Shown here in pieces: positions 28,664 through 37,887 of a DNA stretch of 64,000 nt. Position numbers and translations under genes: made by a program. The number at the start of each line of letters is the position of its first letter. The first letter of the stretch is position 1. The stretch spans positions 3,100,001 to 3,164,000 of the forward strand of contig NZ_JAJFZL010000001.1 in NCBI RefSeq assembly GCF_020733635.1. The letters run 5' to 3'. The notes under the pieces were generated by a model. It was given only the letters and a program-made list of their open reading frames with translations. It did not search any database and was not told the origin of the DNA. Source of the stretch: Nocardia spumae. Its GTDB lineage: Bacteria; Actinomycetota; Actinomycetes; Mycobacteriales; Mycobacteriaceae.

Positions 28664-28968
28664 TGCCGCACAGGTCATACCGCAGAGTGTCACCGCAGGT
28701 GCGCAAGGCGGCGGTGGAGCAGGTTGTCGCGCTGACCGACAAGCTGCGCAGCGAGTCGGAGGCCTGCCGAGTCGTCGCCGAACAGATCGGCGTGCACACC
28801 AATTCGGTTCGCAACTGGGTGCGGGCGGCGGAGGGCCCCAGCCTGGAACGGATGGACGCGGTGGCCCTGCGGCGGAAAGTGGCGCTGCTGCAACAACAAT
28901 TGGCGGCCGCGGCGGAGATGAACCGCACGCTGGTGGAAACCCTGAACGAAACCCGCCGCGCGACATGA
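28660..28968 (+). CDS. IS3 OrfA-like helix-turn-helix protein embedded in the secretion operon
   Basis: The 102-aa protein resembles the OrfA half of IS3-family transposases: a helix-turn-helix (VRKAAVEQVVALTDKL to GVHTNSVRNWVRAAEG, residues about 11-60) followed by a leucine-rich coiled coil (LRRKVALLQQQLAAAAEMN). No OrfB, frameshift signal or terminal inverted repeat is present. GTG at 28660 overlaps the VirB4-like stop (ATG at 28663 is an alternative), and the next gene starts ten bases later, so it is co-translated with secretion genes. It is likely a domesticated DNA-binding protein rather than part of a mobile element. Confidence 0.8.
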   Translation: MMPHRSYRRVSPQVRKAAVEQVVALTDKLRSESEACRVVAEQIGVHTNSVRNWVRAAEGPSLERMDAVALRRKVALLQQQLAAAAEMNRTLVETLNETRRAT

Positions 28969-28978
28969 CAGGTGCGCG

Positions 28979-30679
28979 GTGAACGCGAAAACCGTCACCG
29001 CCCTCGTGCTCGGCGGTGTGATATCTCTGATCACCCTGGTGGTGGTGATCGTGCTGCCGTCGTCGGAGGATCCGTGCGCCGATGAGCCGACGGGTCCCGG
29101 TTCGGGTCTGCCCGACACCTCCGATGCGCCGTGGGCGGCGCACGCGACGCAGCCGGGATCCGGGACGCCGACGGCCTCGGCGCCGGCCGGCACCACGTCG
29201 CCGACTCCGAGTGCCGCGGATATCCCTGTCGCGGGGGCGAATCCGGAGGTGACGGGTGCTCCTTCGCTGGCCGCCGGGATCGCTCCGCTGCGACGCACCT
29301 GGCCGCTGCCGGCAGGGTCGTTCACGGTCTCCGACCCGTTCGGCGCCCGCGGAGGCAGCCATCTGGGCGTCGATCTGGCCGCGCCGGACGGTACCCCGGA
29401 ATTCGCCGTCGCGGATGGTGTCGTCGTGGCTGCCGGGCCCGCGTCGGGCTTCGGCAATTGGATCGTCATCGATTCCGTCGACGTCAACGGCCGTCCCTTC
29501 TCCGCGGTCTACGGCCACGAATGGGACAGCGGAGTCGGGGTACGGGTCGGGCAGCGGGTCCGTGCGGGCCAGCAGGTGGGTGCGGTCGGCTCCGCGGGCG
29601 AATCCACGGGCCCGCACCTGCATTTCGAGATCGTGCCCGGCGGCCGGCTGACCGGTGGGCATCAGATCGATCCGCTGCCCTGGCTCGACGGCGCGCTGAC
29701 GCCGAACGGCGGCGGCGCGTTCCCGTGGTCGCCGAATCCACTGTGCAGCCGTGGATTCGGTACCGCGGGCGGCGCCCTCGCCGATGGGAAGGTGCCGCCC
29801 GAACTCGAGGTCTGGTACCGCCGGGCGGGTTCGCTGTGCCCGGAGATCTCCGCATCGGTACTGGCGGCTCAGGGCCGTCAGGAATCCGGTTTCCGGCGCG
29901 GTCTCACCTCCCCTGCGGGAGCGCAGGGCCTGGCCCAGTTCCTGCCCAGTACCGCTCGCGCCGCCGATCCCGACGACGGCCGGCCCTATCTGCTCGACGC
30001 GGACGGCAACGGGCAGAGCAGTCTGTGGGACGACGGCGACGCGATCATCGCCCAGGGGCGGTACATGTGCTCGATCGCCCATCAGGTCGAGCGCTGGATC
30101 GGGGAGGGCAAGGTGCACGGCGATGTGGTGCCCCTGTCGCTGGCCGCCTACAACGCCGGTGAGGGTGCGGTGCTCGCCTCCGGCGGTATGCCGAATCAGG
30201 TTGCCGCGCACTACTCCGAAACCCGCCCCTATGTCGCGAACATCCTGGCGATGGAGGCGCAGTACCGGGCGCCCGGGTCGACCGGCAGATTCCAGCCCGG
30301 CCACGGTTCGGGCGGAGCCGATGTGCTGGCGGCCGCGCAACAGTGGATGGGAACCCCGTACGTCTGGGGCGGCGGCGGTCCGCAGGGGCCCACCGGTGGC
30401 GGCCTGGACGGGCCGGGGTTGACCTCGGCCGCGGTGTTCGCCGCCTCGTCCGGCGCCAAGACGTTGCCGCAGACCGCCGAACAGCAGTGGGAGGCCGGTG
30501 TGGAGGTGCCGATTCGCAATGCCGCGCCGGGTGATCTGGTGTTCTCCCGGTTCGGCCCGCGCGGTCCGGCGGAGGTGGGGATCTACGCCGGTGACGGTCG
30601 CATGATCCGTGCGGCCGATCCCTCAGGCGTCAGTGAGGCGCCGGTGCCCGGTGATGCACGGTTACGGAGGGTGTTGTGA
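28979..30679 (+). CDS. Cell-wall enzyme: M23 peptidase, SLT transglycosylase and an inactive NlpC/P60-like domain
   Basis: The 566-aa protein has an N-terminal membrane helix (residues about 9-27) and a Pro/Thr linker. An M23 endopeptidase domain has its zinc ligands in HLGVD (near 128) and HLHFE (near 214-216). A lytic transglycosylase domain has its catalytic Glu in RQESGF (near 302) and GAQGLAQFLPST. The C-terminus has the NlpC/P60 frame (GTPYVWGGGGPQGPTGGG) but Gly478 replaces the catalytic Cys (LDGPG instead of LDCSG) and Glu532 replaces the His of HVGIY. It is predicted to open the wall for the apparatus, with the third domain perhaps binding peptide only. Confidence 0.88.
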   Translation: MNAKTVTALVLGGVISLITLVVVIVLPSSEDPCADEPTGPGSGLPDTSDAPWAAHATQPGSGTPTASAPAGTTSPTPSAADIPVAGANPEVTGAPSLAAGIAPLRRTWPLPAGSFTVSDPFGARGGSHLGVDLAAPDGTPEFAVADGVVVAAGPASGFGNWIVIDSVDVNGRPFSAVYGHEWDSGVGVRVGQRVRAGQQVGAVGSAGESTGPHLHFEIVPGGRLTGGHQIDPLPWLDGALTPNGGGAFPWSPNPLCSRGFGTAGGALADGKVPPELEVWYRRAGSLCPEISASVLAAQGRQESGFRRGLTSPAGAQGLAQFLPSTARAADPDDGRPYLLDADGNGQSSLWDDGDAIIAQGRYMCSIAHQVERWIGEGKVHGDVVPLSLAAYNAGEGAVLASGGMPNQVAAHYSETRPYVANILAMEAQYRAPGSTGRFQPGHGSGGADVLAAAQQWMGTPYVWGGGGPQGPTGGGLDGPGLTSAAVFAASSGAKTLPQTAEQQWEAGVEVPIRNAAPGDLVFSRFGPRGPAEVGIYAGDGRMIRAADPSGVSEAPVPGDARLRRVL

Positions 30680-31341
30680 GGTCGCCACATTCGGGACACG
30701 CCGAGGTCGTCGCGCTGCCGGGAGTCGCCGGGGGAGCGCCGGGACCGATAACCTGGACAGAACGCCCGGCATGTCGGGCGCCGGGCGGCCGACCCGCGGC
30801 ACGAATTGTCTACGCGAACCTGGTGGTGATGCTGGTGGCGAGCGTCGCACTGCTGACCGGCGCCTGCGCGGGACAGTCCGAGCAGGCCGGCTCCTCCGCC
30901 GTCACCTCGACGCCGCGGCAACTCGAGGCCGCGCCCGCACCCGATCCCACCACGCCGGACGGTGTGGCGGTGGCCGCGCTGCGCGAGATCTTCACCTGGT
31001 ACCCGGCCCGCGAAATGCAGGGCGCGTCGCTCTCGCGTGCCCGGAAATGGCTCGGTCCCAGCCTGCTTCACACGCTCGACACCCCGGTGGACGGCCAGAC
31101 CCCCAATCCGACCCTGCAGTGGGCCGACTGGGGACGTGCCGGGATGCGGGTCGAGGCATTCACCTTCGCGTCCGGCGAATCGGCGCCCAATGCGGGCGAC
31201 CCGGACCACCGCCAGTACAAGATCGGCATCGAGCAGACCGCCGTCGGCACCGACGGCAAGCGCGACGCGTTGCCACCGACGACGGTGATCGCCACCGTCG
31301 TCCACACCCCAGACGGTTGGCGGCTCGACGGATTTCGTTGA
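30676..31341 (+). CDS. Second VirB8-like exported protein
   Basis: The 221-aa protein has a polar N-terminus of about 45 residues, a membrane helix or signal anchor (YANLVVMLVASVALLTGACA) and an outer domain with VAALREIFTWYPAREM and a final VIATVVHTPDGWRLDGFR, fitting an NTF2-like VirB8 domain. The C after LTGA is lipobox-like but not canonical; an internal start near 30826 would turn it into a lipoprotein-type signal. GTG at 30676 overlaps the previous stop. Confidence 0.65.
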   Translation: MRSPHSGHAEVVALPGVAGGAPGPITWTERPACRAPGGRPAARIVYANLVVMLVASVALLTGACAGQSEQAGSSAVTSTPRQLEAAPAPDPTTPDGVAVAALREIFTWYPAREMQGASLSRARKWLGPSLLHTLDTPVDGQTPNPTLQWADWGRAGMRVEAFTFASGESAPNAGDPDHRQYKIGIEQTAVGTDGKRDALPPTTVIATVVHTPDGWRLDGFR

Positions 31342-31377
31342 GCCGCATCCATATTCCCGGTCACCTCAGGAGGCGAG

Positions 31378-33213
31378 ATGGCGAAGAAGGTGAAGGACCC
31401 GGCCGATCCGGGTCCCGACGTCAGCCTGTACATGATCTACATCGGTTTCGCGATCGTCGGAACCCTGTGGGTCGCGCTGCATCTCGGCAACAAGCTGTCG
31501 ACCGTGCCACAGGACATTCCGATCAACCCGGTTGCCGACGTCGCCAAGATCGCACGGGGGCAACTGCATTGGCCGGGTCCGTCCACGGTGATCGTGCTGC
31601 TGGTGGTGCTGGTCGTGGTGGCGATCGTGATGGTGCGCCGGGAAATGAAGAAGCGCAAGGGCCGCGGGAAGCTGCCGGTCGACGACAAGGCCCAGTACAT
31701 GGGGTCGGGCGGCGCGATCGCGGCACTCACCGAGGCCGGGGTCCGGGCGAAGGCCGAGCAGCTGGGTGTACGGCTGGGCTACGAGGATTCACCCGGTGTG
31801 CCGATCGGGGTGGGGGTCGCCGACGGTGCGATGCTCTTCGGCTCCTACGAGGACCTGCATCTCGACATCTGGGGTCCGCGCCAGGGCAAGACCACCGCCC
31901 GGGTGATCCCGGCGATCCTGTCGGCGGTGGGTCCGGTGCTGGTGACCTCCAATAAGCGTGATGTGGTCGACGCGACACGAGAAGTGCGCGAGAGCAAGGG
32001 ATCTCGCACCTTCGTCTTCGATCCGCAGGGCGTGGCGAGTGAGCAGCACGCCGCCTGGTTCTGGGATCCGCTGGGCTGGGTCGATGCCCGCCACGAGGGG
32101 TGCGAGATGCGGGCGGCCCGCCTCGCCGGCCATTTCGCGGACGCCGACGACGGTGGCGACGGAACGCCCGACAGCTACTTCGACCCCGAGGCCGAGGATC
32201 TGCTGGCGGGTCTGTTCCTGGCCGCTGCCGTGGCCAATCGGCCCATCACCCAGGTGTGGTACTGGGTCACCGATCCGAGTGACTCGGAGTCGGTCCAGCT
32301 GCTGCGTGCCGCCGGTCACCATCTCGTCGCCTCCGGTCTGGCGCAGCAGTACAACACGGCCGAACGCGTGCGGGACAGTATCTTCGGTACCGCGAAGAAG
32401 ATGGTGCGCTGCCTGAAACTGTCGAATGTGCACCAGTGGGTGACCCCGGGGGGCGATCGTTACCAGTTCGACGAATGGGATTTCCTGGACCGGAACTCGA
32501 CGCTCTACTGCCTGTCACTGGAGGGGCGCGGCTCGGCGGGCCCGCTCGTCAGTGCGCTCACCGAGGCCGTCGTGGACGTGGCGATGCGCAAGGCCACCCA
32601 TCAGCACCTGGGTCGGCTCGACATTCCGCTGCTCGCGGTACTGGACGAGGCCGCCAATATCGTGCGCTGGAAGGATCTGCCGAAGCAGTACAGCCACTTC
32701 GGATCCCGCGGCATCGTCGTGATGACCGTGCTGCAGTCGTGGGCTCAGGGCGTGCGGTGCTGGGGGCAAGCCGGGATGGAAGCGCTGTGGGCCGCGGCCA
32801 ACATCAAGGTCCTCGGGCCGGGCGTCGACGATATGGCCTTCCTGGCGGCGCGTTCGGAAGCGATCGGCGATTACGACTCGATCTCCGCGTCGGTATCGGA
32901 ATCCAAAGGCGGCAAGAGCTATTCGCGGTCGCTGGGGTCCTCGCGCACGCTCAACGCGAATGCCCTGGCGACGCTGCCGCGCGGCCGGGCGGTCGTATTC
33001 TCCTCGGGTGCGCCGGCGGTGCTGGTGCGCACCGTCCCGTGGTGGGAGGGAGAGTACGCTTCCGAGGTGCGCAACTCCATCGAACGCCACGATCCGCAGC
33101 GCCGCACCACGATCAGCGATCTCGTGGATGAGCGGACCGTGCTCGACGGCGGCGCGACGCCCGGACAACCGCCGACGACCTACGGCCAGCCCGAGGAGGT
33201 TCGCCCGCTGTGA
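31378..33213 (+). CDS. VirD4/TraG-type coupling ATPase
   Basis: This is the predicted substrate receptor of the system. Two N-terminal membrane helices (about residues 19-37 and 65-82) are followed by a hexameric ATPase domain with Walker A WGPRQGKTT (residues 165-173), TSNKRDVVDATREV, and Walker B LLAVLDEAAN near 418-427. The C-terminal part has the TraM-recognition-type segment ending in REVRPL-like polar residues. AGGAGG gives a strong ribosome binding site. The 611-aa length is normal. Its stop overlaps the DUF4913 gene. Confidence 0.9.
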   Translation: MAKKVKDPADPGPDVSLYMIYIGFAIVGTLWVALHLGNKLSTVPQDIPINPVADVAKIARGQLHWPGPSTVIVLLVVLVVVAIVMVRREMKKRKGRGKLPVDDKAQYMGSGGAIAALTEAGVRAKAEQLGVRLGYEDSPGVPIGVGVADGAMLFGSYEDLHLDIWGPRQGKTTARVIPAILSAVGPVLVTSNKRDVVDATREVRESKGSRTFVFDPQGVASEQHAAWFWDPLGWVDARHEGCEMRAARLAGHFADADDGGDGTPDSYFDPEAEDLLAGLFLAAAVANRPITQVWYWVTDPSDSESVQLLRAAGHHLVASGLAQQYNTAERVRDSIFGTAKKMVRCLKLSNVHQWVTPGGDRYQFDEWDFLDRNSTLYCLSLEGRGSAGPLVSALTEAVVDVAMRKATHQHLGRLDIPLLAVLDEAANIVRWKDLPKQYSHFGSRGIVVMTVLQSWAQGVRCWGQAGMEALWAAANIKVLGPGVDDMAFLAARSEAIGDYDSISASVSESKGGKSYSRSLGSSRTLNANALATLPRGRAVVFSSGAPAVLVRTVPWWEGEYASEVRNSIERHDPQRRTTISDLVDERTVLDGGATPGQPPTTYGQPEEVRPL

Positions 33214-33596
33214 CCGATCAGCCCCAGGACATGATCTACTCCAACGTGGTCGAGTTCGTCGAGAACTATCTCAGCCTCGTCTACCGTCGGCAGGTCACCG
33301 ATCTCACCGATACCGTGTGGTGTCCGGAATGGTGGAAGCACGCCGAGGCGGCCATGCGGCTCGAAGCCCTCTGGCGTGCTTGGGAATACCTGCGTCAGGA
33401 CGCGCAGACCGGAATGAGCGTCTGGTTCCTCGACCACGCCGATCCGCATATGGCGCGGCTGTTCGATCCGCGCGGTCCGTTCAAGTACTGCAGTGTCCGC
33501 AACGGCCACAAGGATATGCTCAGCCCGCTCCCGCTCACCCCGCCGCAGCAGGGCATGTTCGGCGAGCCGAGTGCGGCCGATCCGAAGAAGGCCTGA
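33210..33596 (+). CDS. DUF4913 domain protein, last gene of the operon
   Basis: The 128-aa protein has the conserved tryptophan-rich pattern CPEWWKHAEAAMRLEALWRA and MSVWFLDHADPHM, with GPFKYC and a Pro-rich end, which I recognise as DUF4913. Members are small soluble proteins common on actinobacterial plasmids and beside coupling-protein genes; their role is unknown. GTG overlaps the stop of the coupling ATPase. A strong hairpin follows. Confidence 0.85.
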   Translation: MTDQPQDMIYSNVVEFVENYLSLVYRRQVTDLTDTVWCPEWWKHAEAAMRLEALWRAWEYLRQDAQTGMSVWFLDHADPHMARLFDPRGPFKYCSVRNGHKDMLSPLPLTPPQQGMFGEPSAADPKKA

Positions 33597-33614
33597 GCCG
33601 CGCCGAAAACAACT

Positions 33615-33643
33615 GTGCCGCCGCCCGTTTCGGGCGGCGGCAC
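33615..33643. terminator. Hairpin terminator of the secretion operon
   Basis: A perfect 13-bp stem (GTGCCGCCGCCCG and its complement) with a TTT loop lies 18 bases after the last operon gene. There is no U-tract, as is common for actinobacterial hairpins. The convergent gene ends 18 bases further on, so it may serve both strands. Confidence 0.8.
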
Positions 33644-33661
33644 ACTCGTCGTTCGGACCGG

Positions 33662-34225
33662 TCAGCGCCGGGTGCGCTCGCGTTCGCGCATGCGCTCCTC
33701 GTGCTCGCGTGCGCGGGTGACCCGGGGCGGTTCCTCCGGGCGGGTGCGGACGGCGGCCTGCGGCGGCTGTGCCTGGCTGACGTCCATCAGCATTCGCACG
33801 GCGGCCAATTCCGGCGCGACCCCGACCCGCGACAGATGAGCCGCGAGCGCCTGACGGCGTTCGGGGGAGTCGTAGCGGCTCAGTTCCCGCTCCCGGACCT
33901 TCTGCCGGTCTGCGGCACGGACGCTGCGCGCGAGATTGGCGTGCTCGATGCGGTCCCGCTCCAGTGACACACCGCGTTCCAGGGCCGGACGCTCGAGCAT
34001 GCGGGCCAATTCCAGGTTGCGCGGATCCTTCGACTTGGCTTCGCGAGCCTCGCGGAGCATGCGCTCTCGGGTGTCCTTGACCCGTTCCTGAGTGACCTTG
34101 ACGCGAGCTTCGGCCTCTCTTTGACCACGTTCGCGGGTGCGCAGCGCGACCAGTGTCGCCAGCTGCAACATTTGCCTCATCAAAGCCGCGGTCTCGCGGC
34201 CGATGTCATCGACTTCCTCGGCCAT
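33662..34225 (-). CDS. Charged coiled-coil protein facing the secretion operon
   Basis: The 187-aa protein is almost entirely helical and highly charged. Residues about 25-70 form an Arg/Glu-rich coiled coil (ALRTRERGQREAEARVK), the middle has a short globular segment (RQALAAHLSRVGVAPELAAV), and the end is Arg/Glu-rich. There is no signal peptide or membrane helix. Similar proteins occur beside actinobacterial conjugation genes, so a cytoplasmic accessory or regulatory role is possible. The family is not recognised with confidence. Confidence 0.7.
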   Translation of the reverse strand: MAEEVDDIGRETAALMRQMLQLATLVALRTRERGQREAEARVKVTQERVKDTRERMLREAREAKSKDPRNLELARMLERPALERGVSLERDRIEHANLARSVRAADRQKVRERELSRYDSPERRQALAAHLSRVGVAPELAAVRMLMDVSQAQPPQAAVRTRPEEPPRVTRAREHEERMRERERTRR

Positions 34226-34589
34226 TACCTGCTCCCCGATGCTGCAGTTATCACTGTGGACGATTGTGCTGCTTCATATCGGACTGCGCCACACGAAAGG
34301 GATAATTCGCCCGGCGAGCCCCATCTCTCTGCACAACGTGGACACCGGAAAACGCTGCGGGACCGGCCTCGACCGGGCCCGCATTGCAGTCCGTGGTACG
34401 ACATTACCAGCGTGGTGCAGGGCAGCCTAACTTGGCGCCGCAACAAATGCGTATCGTGCGTGAGCGCGGTGAAACAGCGGCGCGGGACCGAATGTCCTTC
34501 GCGCAGGCGGCGTCCGGGCGGCGGGCCCGGTCTGTGGTGCCGGCCCGGACCGGTCCGTCGCACCGGATCCGGGCCCGCACCGCCGGGGA
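34226..34589. other. Intergenic region between the coiled-coil gene and ppiB
   Basis: Both flanking genes are on the minus strand, so the 364 bases hold the end signals of ppiB and the promoter of the coiled-coil gene. A GC-rich partial hairpin, CGGGCCCGG with CCGGCCCGG, lies at about 34520-34550 and could end ppiB. No gene or clear hexamer pair was found. Confidence 0.4.
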
Positions 34590-35456
34590 TCAGCTCAGCT
34601 GCATCGTCTTCACGGTGACCGGCTGCTTCGGCGCGCCGTCACCGGTGGCGGGGTTCTGCACGCCGTCCTTGGCGATGGCGTCGAGCGTCTTCAGACCGGC
34701 GTCGTCGACGGTGCCGAAGATGGTGTACTGCGGCGGCAACTGGGAGTCGCCGTACACCAGGAAGAACTGACTGCCATTGGTATCGGGGCCGCTGTTGGCC
34801 ATCGCGATCACACCGCGCTTGTACTGGACCGGAACCTGCTGCGCGGTCGGATCGCCCGGCGCGAATTGGTCGGTCGGATATTCGTTGGCGAACGCGTATC
34901 CCGGGCCGCCGCTGCCCTTGCCGCTGGGGTCGCCGCACTGCAGCACTTTCAGACCCTCGCCGGTGGTCAGGCGGTGGCAGGGCGTGCCGTCGTAGAACTT
35001 CTGCTGCACGAGGCTGACGAAGTTGTTGACGGTGCAGGGGGATTCACCCGCGTTGAGCGCGATCCCGATCGGACCGCGGTCGGTGTCGACGGCGACCCGC
35101 GGCGAATCGGTGGTCGACACGCCGTCCTGGCCGGGTTTGTCGACCGGCTTCGCCGCCGGGCCCGCATCGGTGTAGGCGCAGTTGACGGTCGCGGCCTTGG
35201 GCTTGGCGGCCGGCGGCGGCGCGGCCTGCGGGGTCGACGACAGTGAGGCGTCGGGAGTCGAGGCCGCGGCGTTCTGGCTGTCGTCGCCGCGCGTCAGGTA
35301 GTAGATCCCGATTCCGGCCGCGACCACCACGACCACGCCGAGGGCCGATCCGGCGATCGCCAGCTGCTTGCGCTTGCGCGCCCGCTGCGCCTGTCGGGCC
35401 AGCCGGCGTTCCAGCTTGCGTTTGGCCGCCGCTCGTCGCTGTTCGTTGGTCGGCAC
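34590..35456 (-). CDS. ppiB: Membrane-anchored peptidyl-prolyl cis-trans isomerase (cyclophilin)
   Basis: PpiB speeds proline isomerisation; this form is anchored with its catalytic domain outside the cell. It has an Arg/Lys-rich N-terminus ([20 protein letters not shown]), one membrane helix (about residues 35-53), an Ala/Pro linker and a cyclophilin domain with [28 protein letters not shown] and TIFGTV. GTG at 35456 is supported by GGGAGGA upstream and by the matching start in M. tuberculosis PpiB; the frame extends to 35522. It diverges from hisS, as in M. tuberculosis where it lies next to rel. Confidence 0.92.
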   Translation of the reverse strand: MPTNEQRRAAAKRKLERRLARQAQRARKRKQLAIAGSALGVVVVVAAGIGIYYLTRGDDSQNAAASTPDASLSSTPQAAPPPAAKPKAATVNCAYTDAGPAAKPVDKPGQDGVSTTDSPRVAVDTDRGPIGIALNAGESPCTVNNFVSLVQQKFYDGTPCHRLTTGEGLKVLQCGDPSGKGSGGPGYAFANEYPTDQFAPGDPTAQQVPVQYKRGVIAMANSGPDTNGSQFFLVYGDSQLPPQYTIFGTVDDAGLKTLDAIAKDGVQNPATGDGAPKQPVTVKTMQLS

Positions 35457-35620
35457 TACCCGGTCCTCCCGTGTCGGTTGCTCATCGGCATAAGAGTGTG
35501 CCATCAGTTCCTGAGATGACACCTAACTTCCCCGTGCGGTCCGTACAATCGCCCAGTTCGGCCCGCCGCGGGGTGAACCGGTTGGACTTGCCGTGGCCGG
35601 GTGGGGGAAACTGGACCATT

Positions 35621-36898
35621 GTGACCAAGACCAGCAGCTTCACCGCCCCGAAAGGGATTCCGGATTATGTGCCGCCCGCCTCGGCGGAGTTCGTCGCCGT
35701 GCGGGACGGGCTCGTGCGCGCCGCGCGACTGGCCGGGTACGGACATGTGGAGCTTCCGGTATTCGAGGACACCGCGCTGTTCGCGCGTGGCGTCGGCGAA
35801 TCGACCGATGTGGTCTCCAAGGAGATGTACACCTTCACCGACCGCGGTGACCGCAGTGTGACGCTGCGCCCGGAGGGCACCGCGGGCGTCATGCGCGCGG
35901 TGATCGAACACCGGCTCGACCGCGGGCAACTGCCGGTCAAGCTCTGCTACTCCGGTCCGTTCTTCCGCTACGAGCAACCGCAGGCCGGGCGCTATCGCCA
36001 GCTCCAGCAGGTCGGTGTCGAGGCCATCGGTGTCGACGATCCGGCGCTGGACGCCGAGGTGATCGCCGTCGCCGACGCGGGTTTCCGCGCCCTCGGACTG
36101 CGCAACTTCAGGCTCGAGATCACCTCTCTCGGCGACGACACCTGCCGTCCGCAGTATCGGGAACTGCTGCAGCAGTTCCTGCTCGGATTGCCGCTGGACG
36201 ACGCGACCCGCCGCCGCGCCGAGATCAACCCGCTGCGGGTGCTCGACGACAAGCGCGAAGAGGTCCGCGCGATGACCGCGGACGCGCCGCTGATGCTGGA
36301 TCACCTGTCTGATTCGGTGAAAGCGCACTTCGAGCAGGTACTCGGCCATCTCGACGCGCTGGGCGTGCCCTATACGGTCAACCCGCGCATGGTGCGTGGT
36401 CTGGACTACTACACCAAAACCACCTTCGAATTCGTGCACGACGGGCTGGGCGCACAGTCGGGTATCGGCGGCGGCGGCCGCTACGACGGGCTGATGGCCC
36501 AGCTGGGCGGCCAGGAGCTGTCGGGTATCGGCTTCGGCCTCGGTGTCGATCGCACGGTCCTCGCGCTGCAGGCGGAGGGGGTCATCGCCGGCGATCCGGC
36601 CCGCGTCGACGTCTTCGGGGTGCCGATGGGCGAGGAGGCCATGGCGCGGCTGGTGGTCCTCGCCGCGGAGCTGCGCGCGGCCGGTATCCGGGTGGACCTG
36701 GCCTACGGGGGCCGGGGCGTCAAGGGCGCGATGAAGGCGGCCGACCGGTCCGGTGCCGCCTTCGCCGTGGTGCTCGGGGACCGCGATCTGGCCGAGGAAC
36801 AGGTGGGCCTGAAGGATCTCGGCACCGGCGACCAGCGCCAGATTCCGCTCGCCGACACCGTCACCGAGGTAGCGGCTGCGCTGGCGGCGCGACGGTAG
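35621..36898 (+). CDS. hisS: Histidine--tRNA ligase
   Basis: HisS charges tRNA-His. The 425-aa protein has class II motif 2 ([19 protein letters not shown]), the histidine-specific [27 protein letters not shown], motif 3 GFGLGVDRT and a C-terminal anticodon-binding domain. GTG at 35621 begins at the conserved [13 protein letters not shown]; the frame stays open further upstream without homology. No T-box leader is visible. Confidence 0.96.
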   Translation: MTKTSSFTAPKGIPDYVPPASAEFVAVRDGLVRAARLAGYGHVELPVFEDTALFARGVGESTDVVSKEMYTFTDRGDRSVTLRPEGTAGVMRAVIEHRLDRGQLPVKLCYSGPFFRYEQPQAGRYRQLQQVGVEAIGVDDPALDAEVIAVADAGFRALGLRNFRLEITSLGDDTCRPQYRELLQQFLLGLPLDDATRRRAEINPLRVLDDKREEVRAMTADAPLMLDHLSDSVKAHFEQVLGHLDALGVPYTVNPRMVRGLDYYTKTTFEFVHDGLGAQSGIGGGGRYDGLMAQLGGQELSGIGFGLGVDRTVLALQAEGVIAGDPARVDVFGVPMGEEAMARLVVLAAELRAAGIRVDLAYGGRGVKGAMKAADRSGAAFAVVLGDRDLAEEQVGLKDLGTGDQRQIPLADTVTEVAAALAARR

Positions 36899-36974
36899 TA
36901 CTGTCCGAGCATGTCCGGGATACCGTGTCGCGCACCGATTTCCGTCGCGGCCGAGTGCGATTGATCGCGCGCTC

Positions 36975-37634
36975 GTGAACGAATCGCCGAATTCCGCCGC
37001 GCCGGAACGGGTCGGCCTGGACCTGATCGCCCCGGAGACGTACGCGCCGACGCTGCGCCGGCTCGCCCTCGCCGCGATCGCGGTGGGCGTGGTGGTGGGC
37101 CTGGTGGTCGCGCTGGTGGTGAGCTGGCCGGCCGGTGTCGTGATCGGCTGTGTCCTGGGCGCCCCGACGGCGCTCTACGCGCTGAGCGTTCGGCGGCGGC
37201 GGATCTGGCTGACCGGCACCGTCCTGGAGGCACATACCGTACTGGGCCGACGTCGGCTCGATATCGCGGCCGCCACCGGTGTCGAGGTACTGGTGTATCC
37301 GGGGCGGCTGAGCCGGATCGCGCTGCGGGTCACCGCCGGTGGTCGCACCCAGACCGTGCCGCTGGCCATGTACACCGACGCCGGTAGCGGTCGTGAACTG
37401 CACATTCTGGGTTTACGGAAGCTGGCCGACGCGCTGTCCACGGCCCAGCTCGCGGCGGCACTGGCATTGTCCGGACTACTGGTCGGCCAACTGCGCGCGG
37501 AGGCTCGCGATGCCGGACTGGCGCAGCGCCCGCTGTATCGGGCGGTCCAATTGGTCCGGGCCCGCGATATCGTCCAGCCGGTTCGGCTCAGTGACAGCGA
37601 TATCGCGACCCTGAGCCGGGACACCGCCGCCTGA
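36975..37634 (+). CDS. Two-helix membrane protein with a PH-like C-terminal domain, function unknown
   Basis: The 219-aa protein has two helices in tandem (about residues 28-50 and 52-68), then a cytoplasmic domain with strand-like repeats (RRIWLTGTVLEAHTVLGRRR, GVEVLVYPGRLSRIALRV) that could form a PH-like barrel, and an Ala/Leu-rich helical end. GTG at 36975 has only a modest ribosome binding site. It follows hisS after 76 bases and may be co-transcribed. The family was not identified. Confidence 0.7.
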   Translation: MNESPNSAAPERVGLDLIAPETYAPTLRRLALAAIAVGVVVGLVVALVVSWPAGVVIGCVLGAPTALYALSVRRRRIWLTGTVLEAHTVLGRRRLDIAAATGVEVLVYPGRLSRIALRVTAGGRTQTVPLAMYTDAGSGRELHILGLRKLADALSTAQLAAALALSGLLVGQLRAEARDAGLAQRPLYRAVQLVRARDIVQPVRLSDSDIATLSRDTAA

Positions 37635-37790
37635 GCGAGCCGCGGCGGCCGTTCGGTAACGAGGTTGTGACCTCATCTCCGCATACCCGGCTCCCCGTCA
37701 TTCGCCCTGTTCGGCAACCATTCGGCATACGCCCCGGGCCGGGATGCCGATCCGGCTCGTGACCACACTGGTACCCGATGTAGTCGTGGC

Positions 37791-37816
37791 TTGACTCTTT
37801 CATGTCTGGATATACA
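37791..37816 (+). promoter_or_regulatory. Weak promoter candidate for the small secreted peptide
   Basis: TTGACT at 37791-37796 and TATACA at 37811-37816 are only 14 bases apart, which is short for a standard promoter. They are listed because the hexamers are unusually AT-rich for this genome and lie about 75 bases before the peptide start. Confidence 0.25.
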
Positions 37817-37887
37817 TCGGGTCTCGGCGAACACTGAGAATCGCAAGGTTTTTCGAGGAAGGAATTAGTTCGAACGAAGGATGCGCC

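Noticed and set aside
28660..28968. A complete IS3 insertion sequence
   Set aside because: OrfB, terminal inverted repeats and target duplications are all absent, and flanking genes are intact and coupled.
23840..30340. A minus-strand open frame of 2166 codons
   Set aside because: It lies antisense to five well-supported secretion genes, is low-complexity Arg/Gly/Asp-rich, and is a by-product of GC-rich third positions.
18269..34225. A recent integrative conjugative element
   Set aside because: No integrase, relaxase, tRNA-linked attachment site or change in base composition was seen.
35523..35620. A T-box leader upstream of hisS
   Set aside because: The space before the GTG is about 100 bases, GC-rich, and lacks T-box conserved features.
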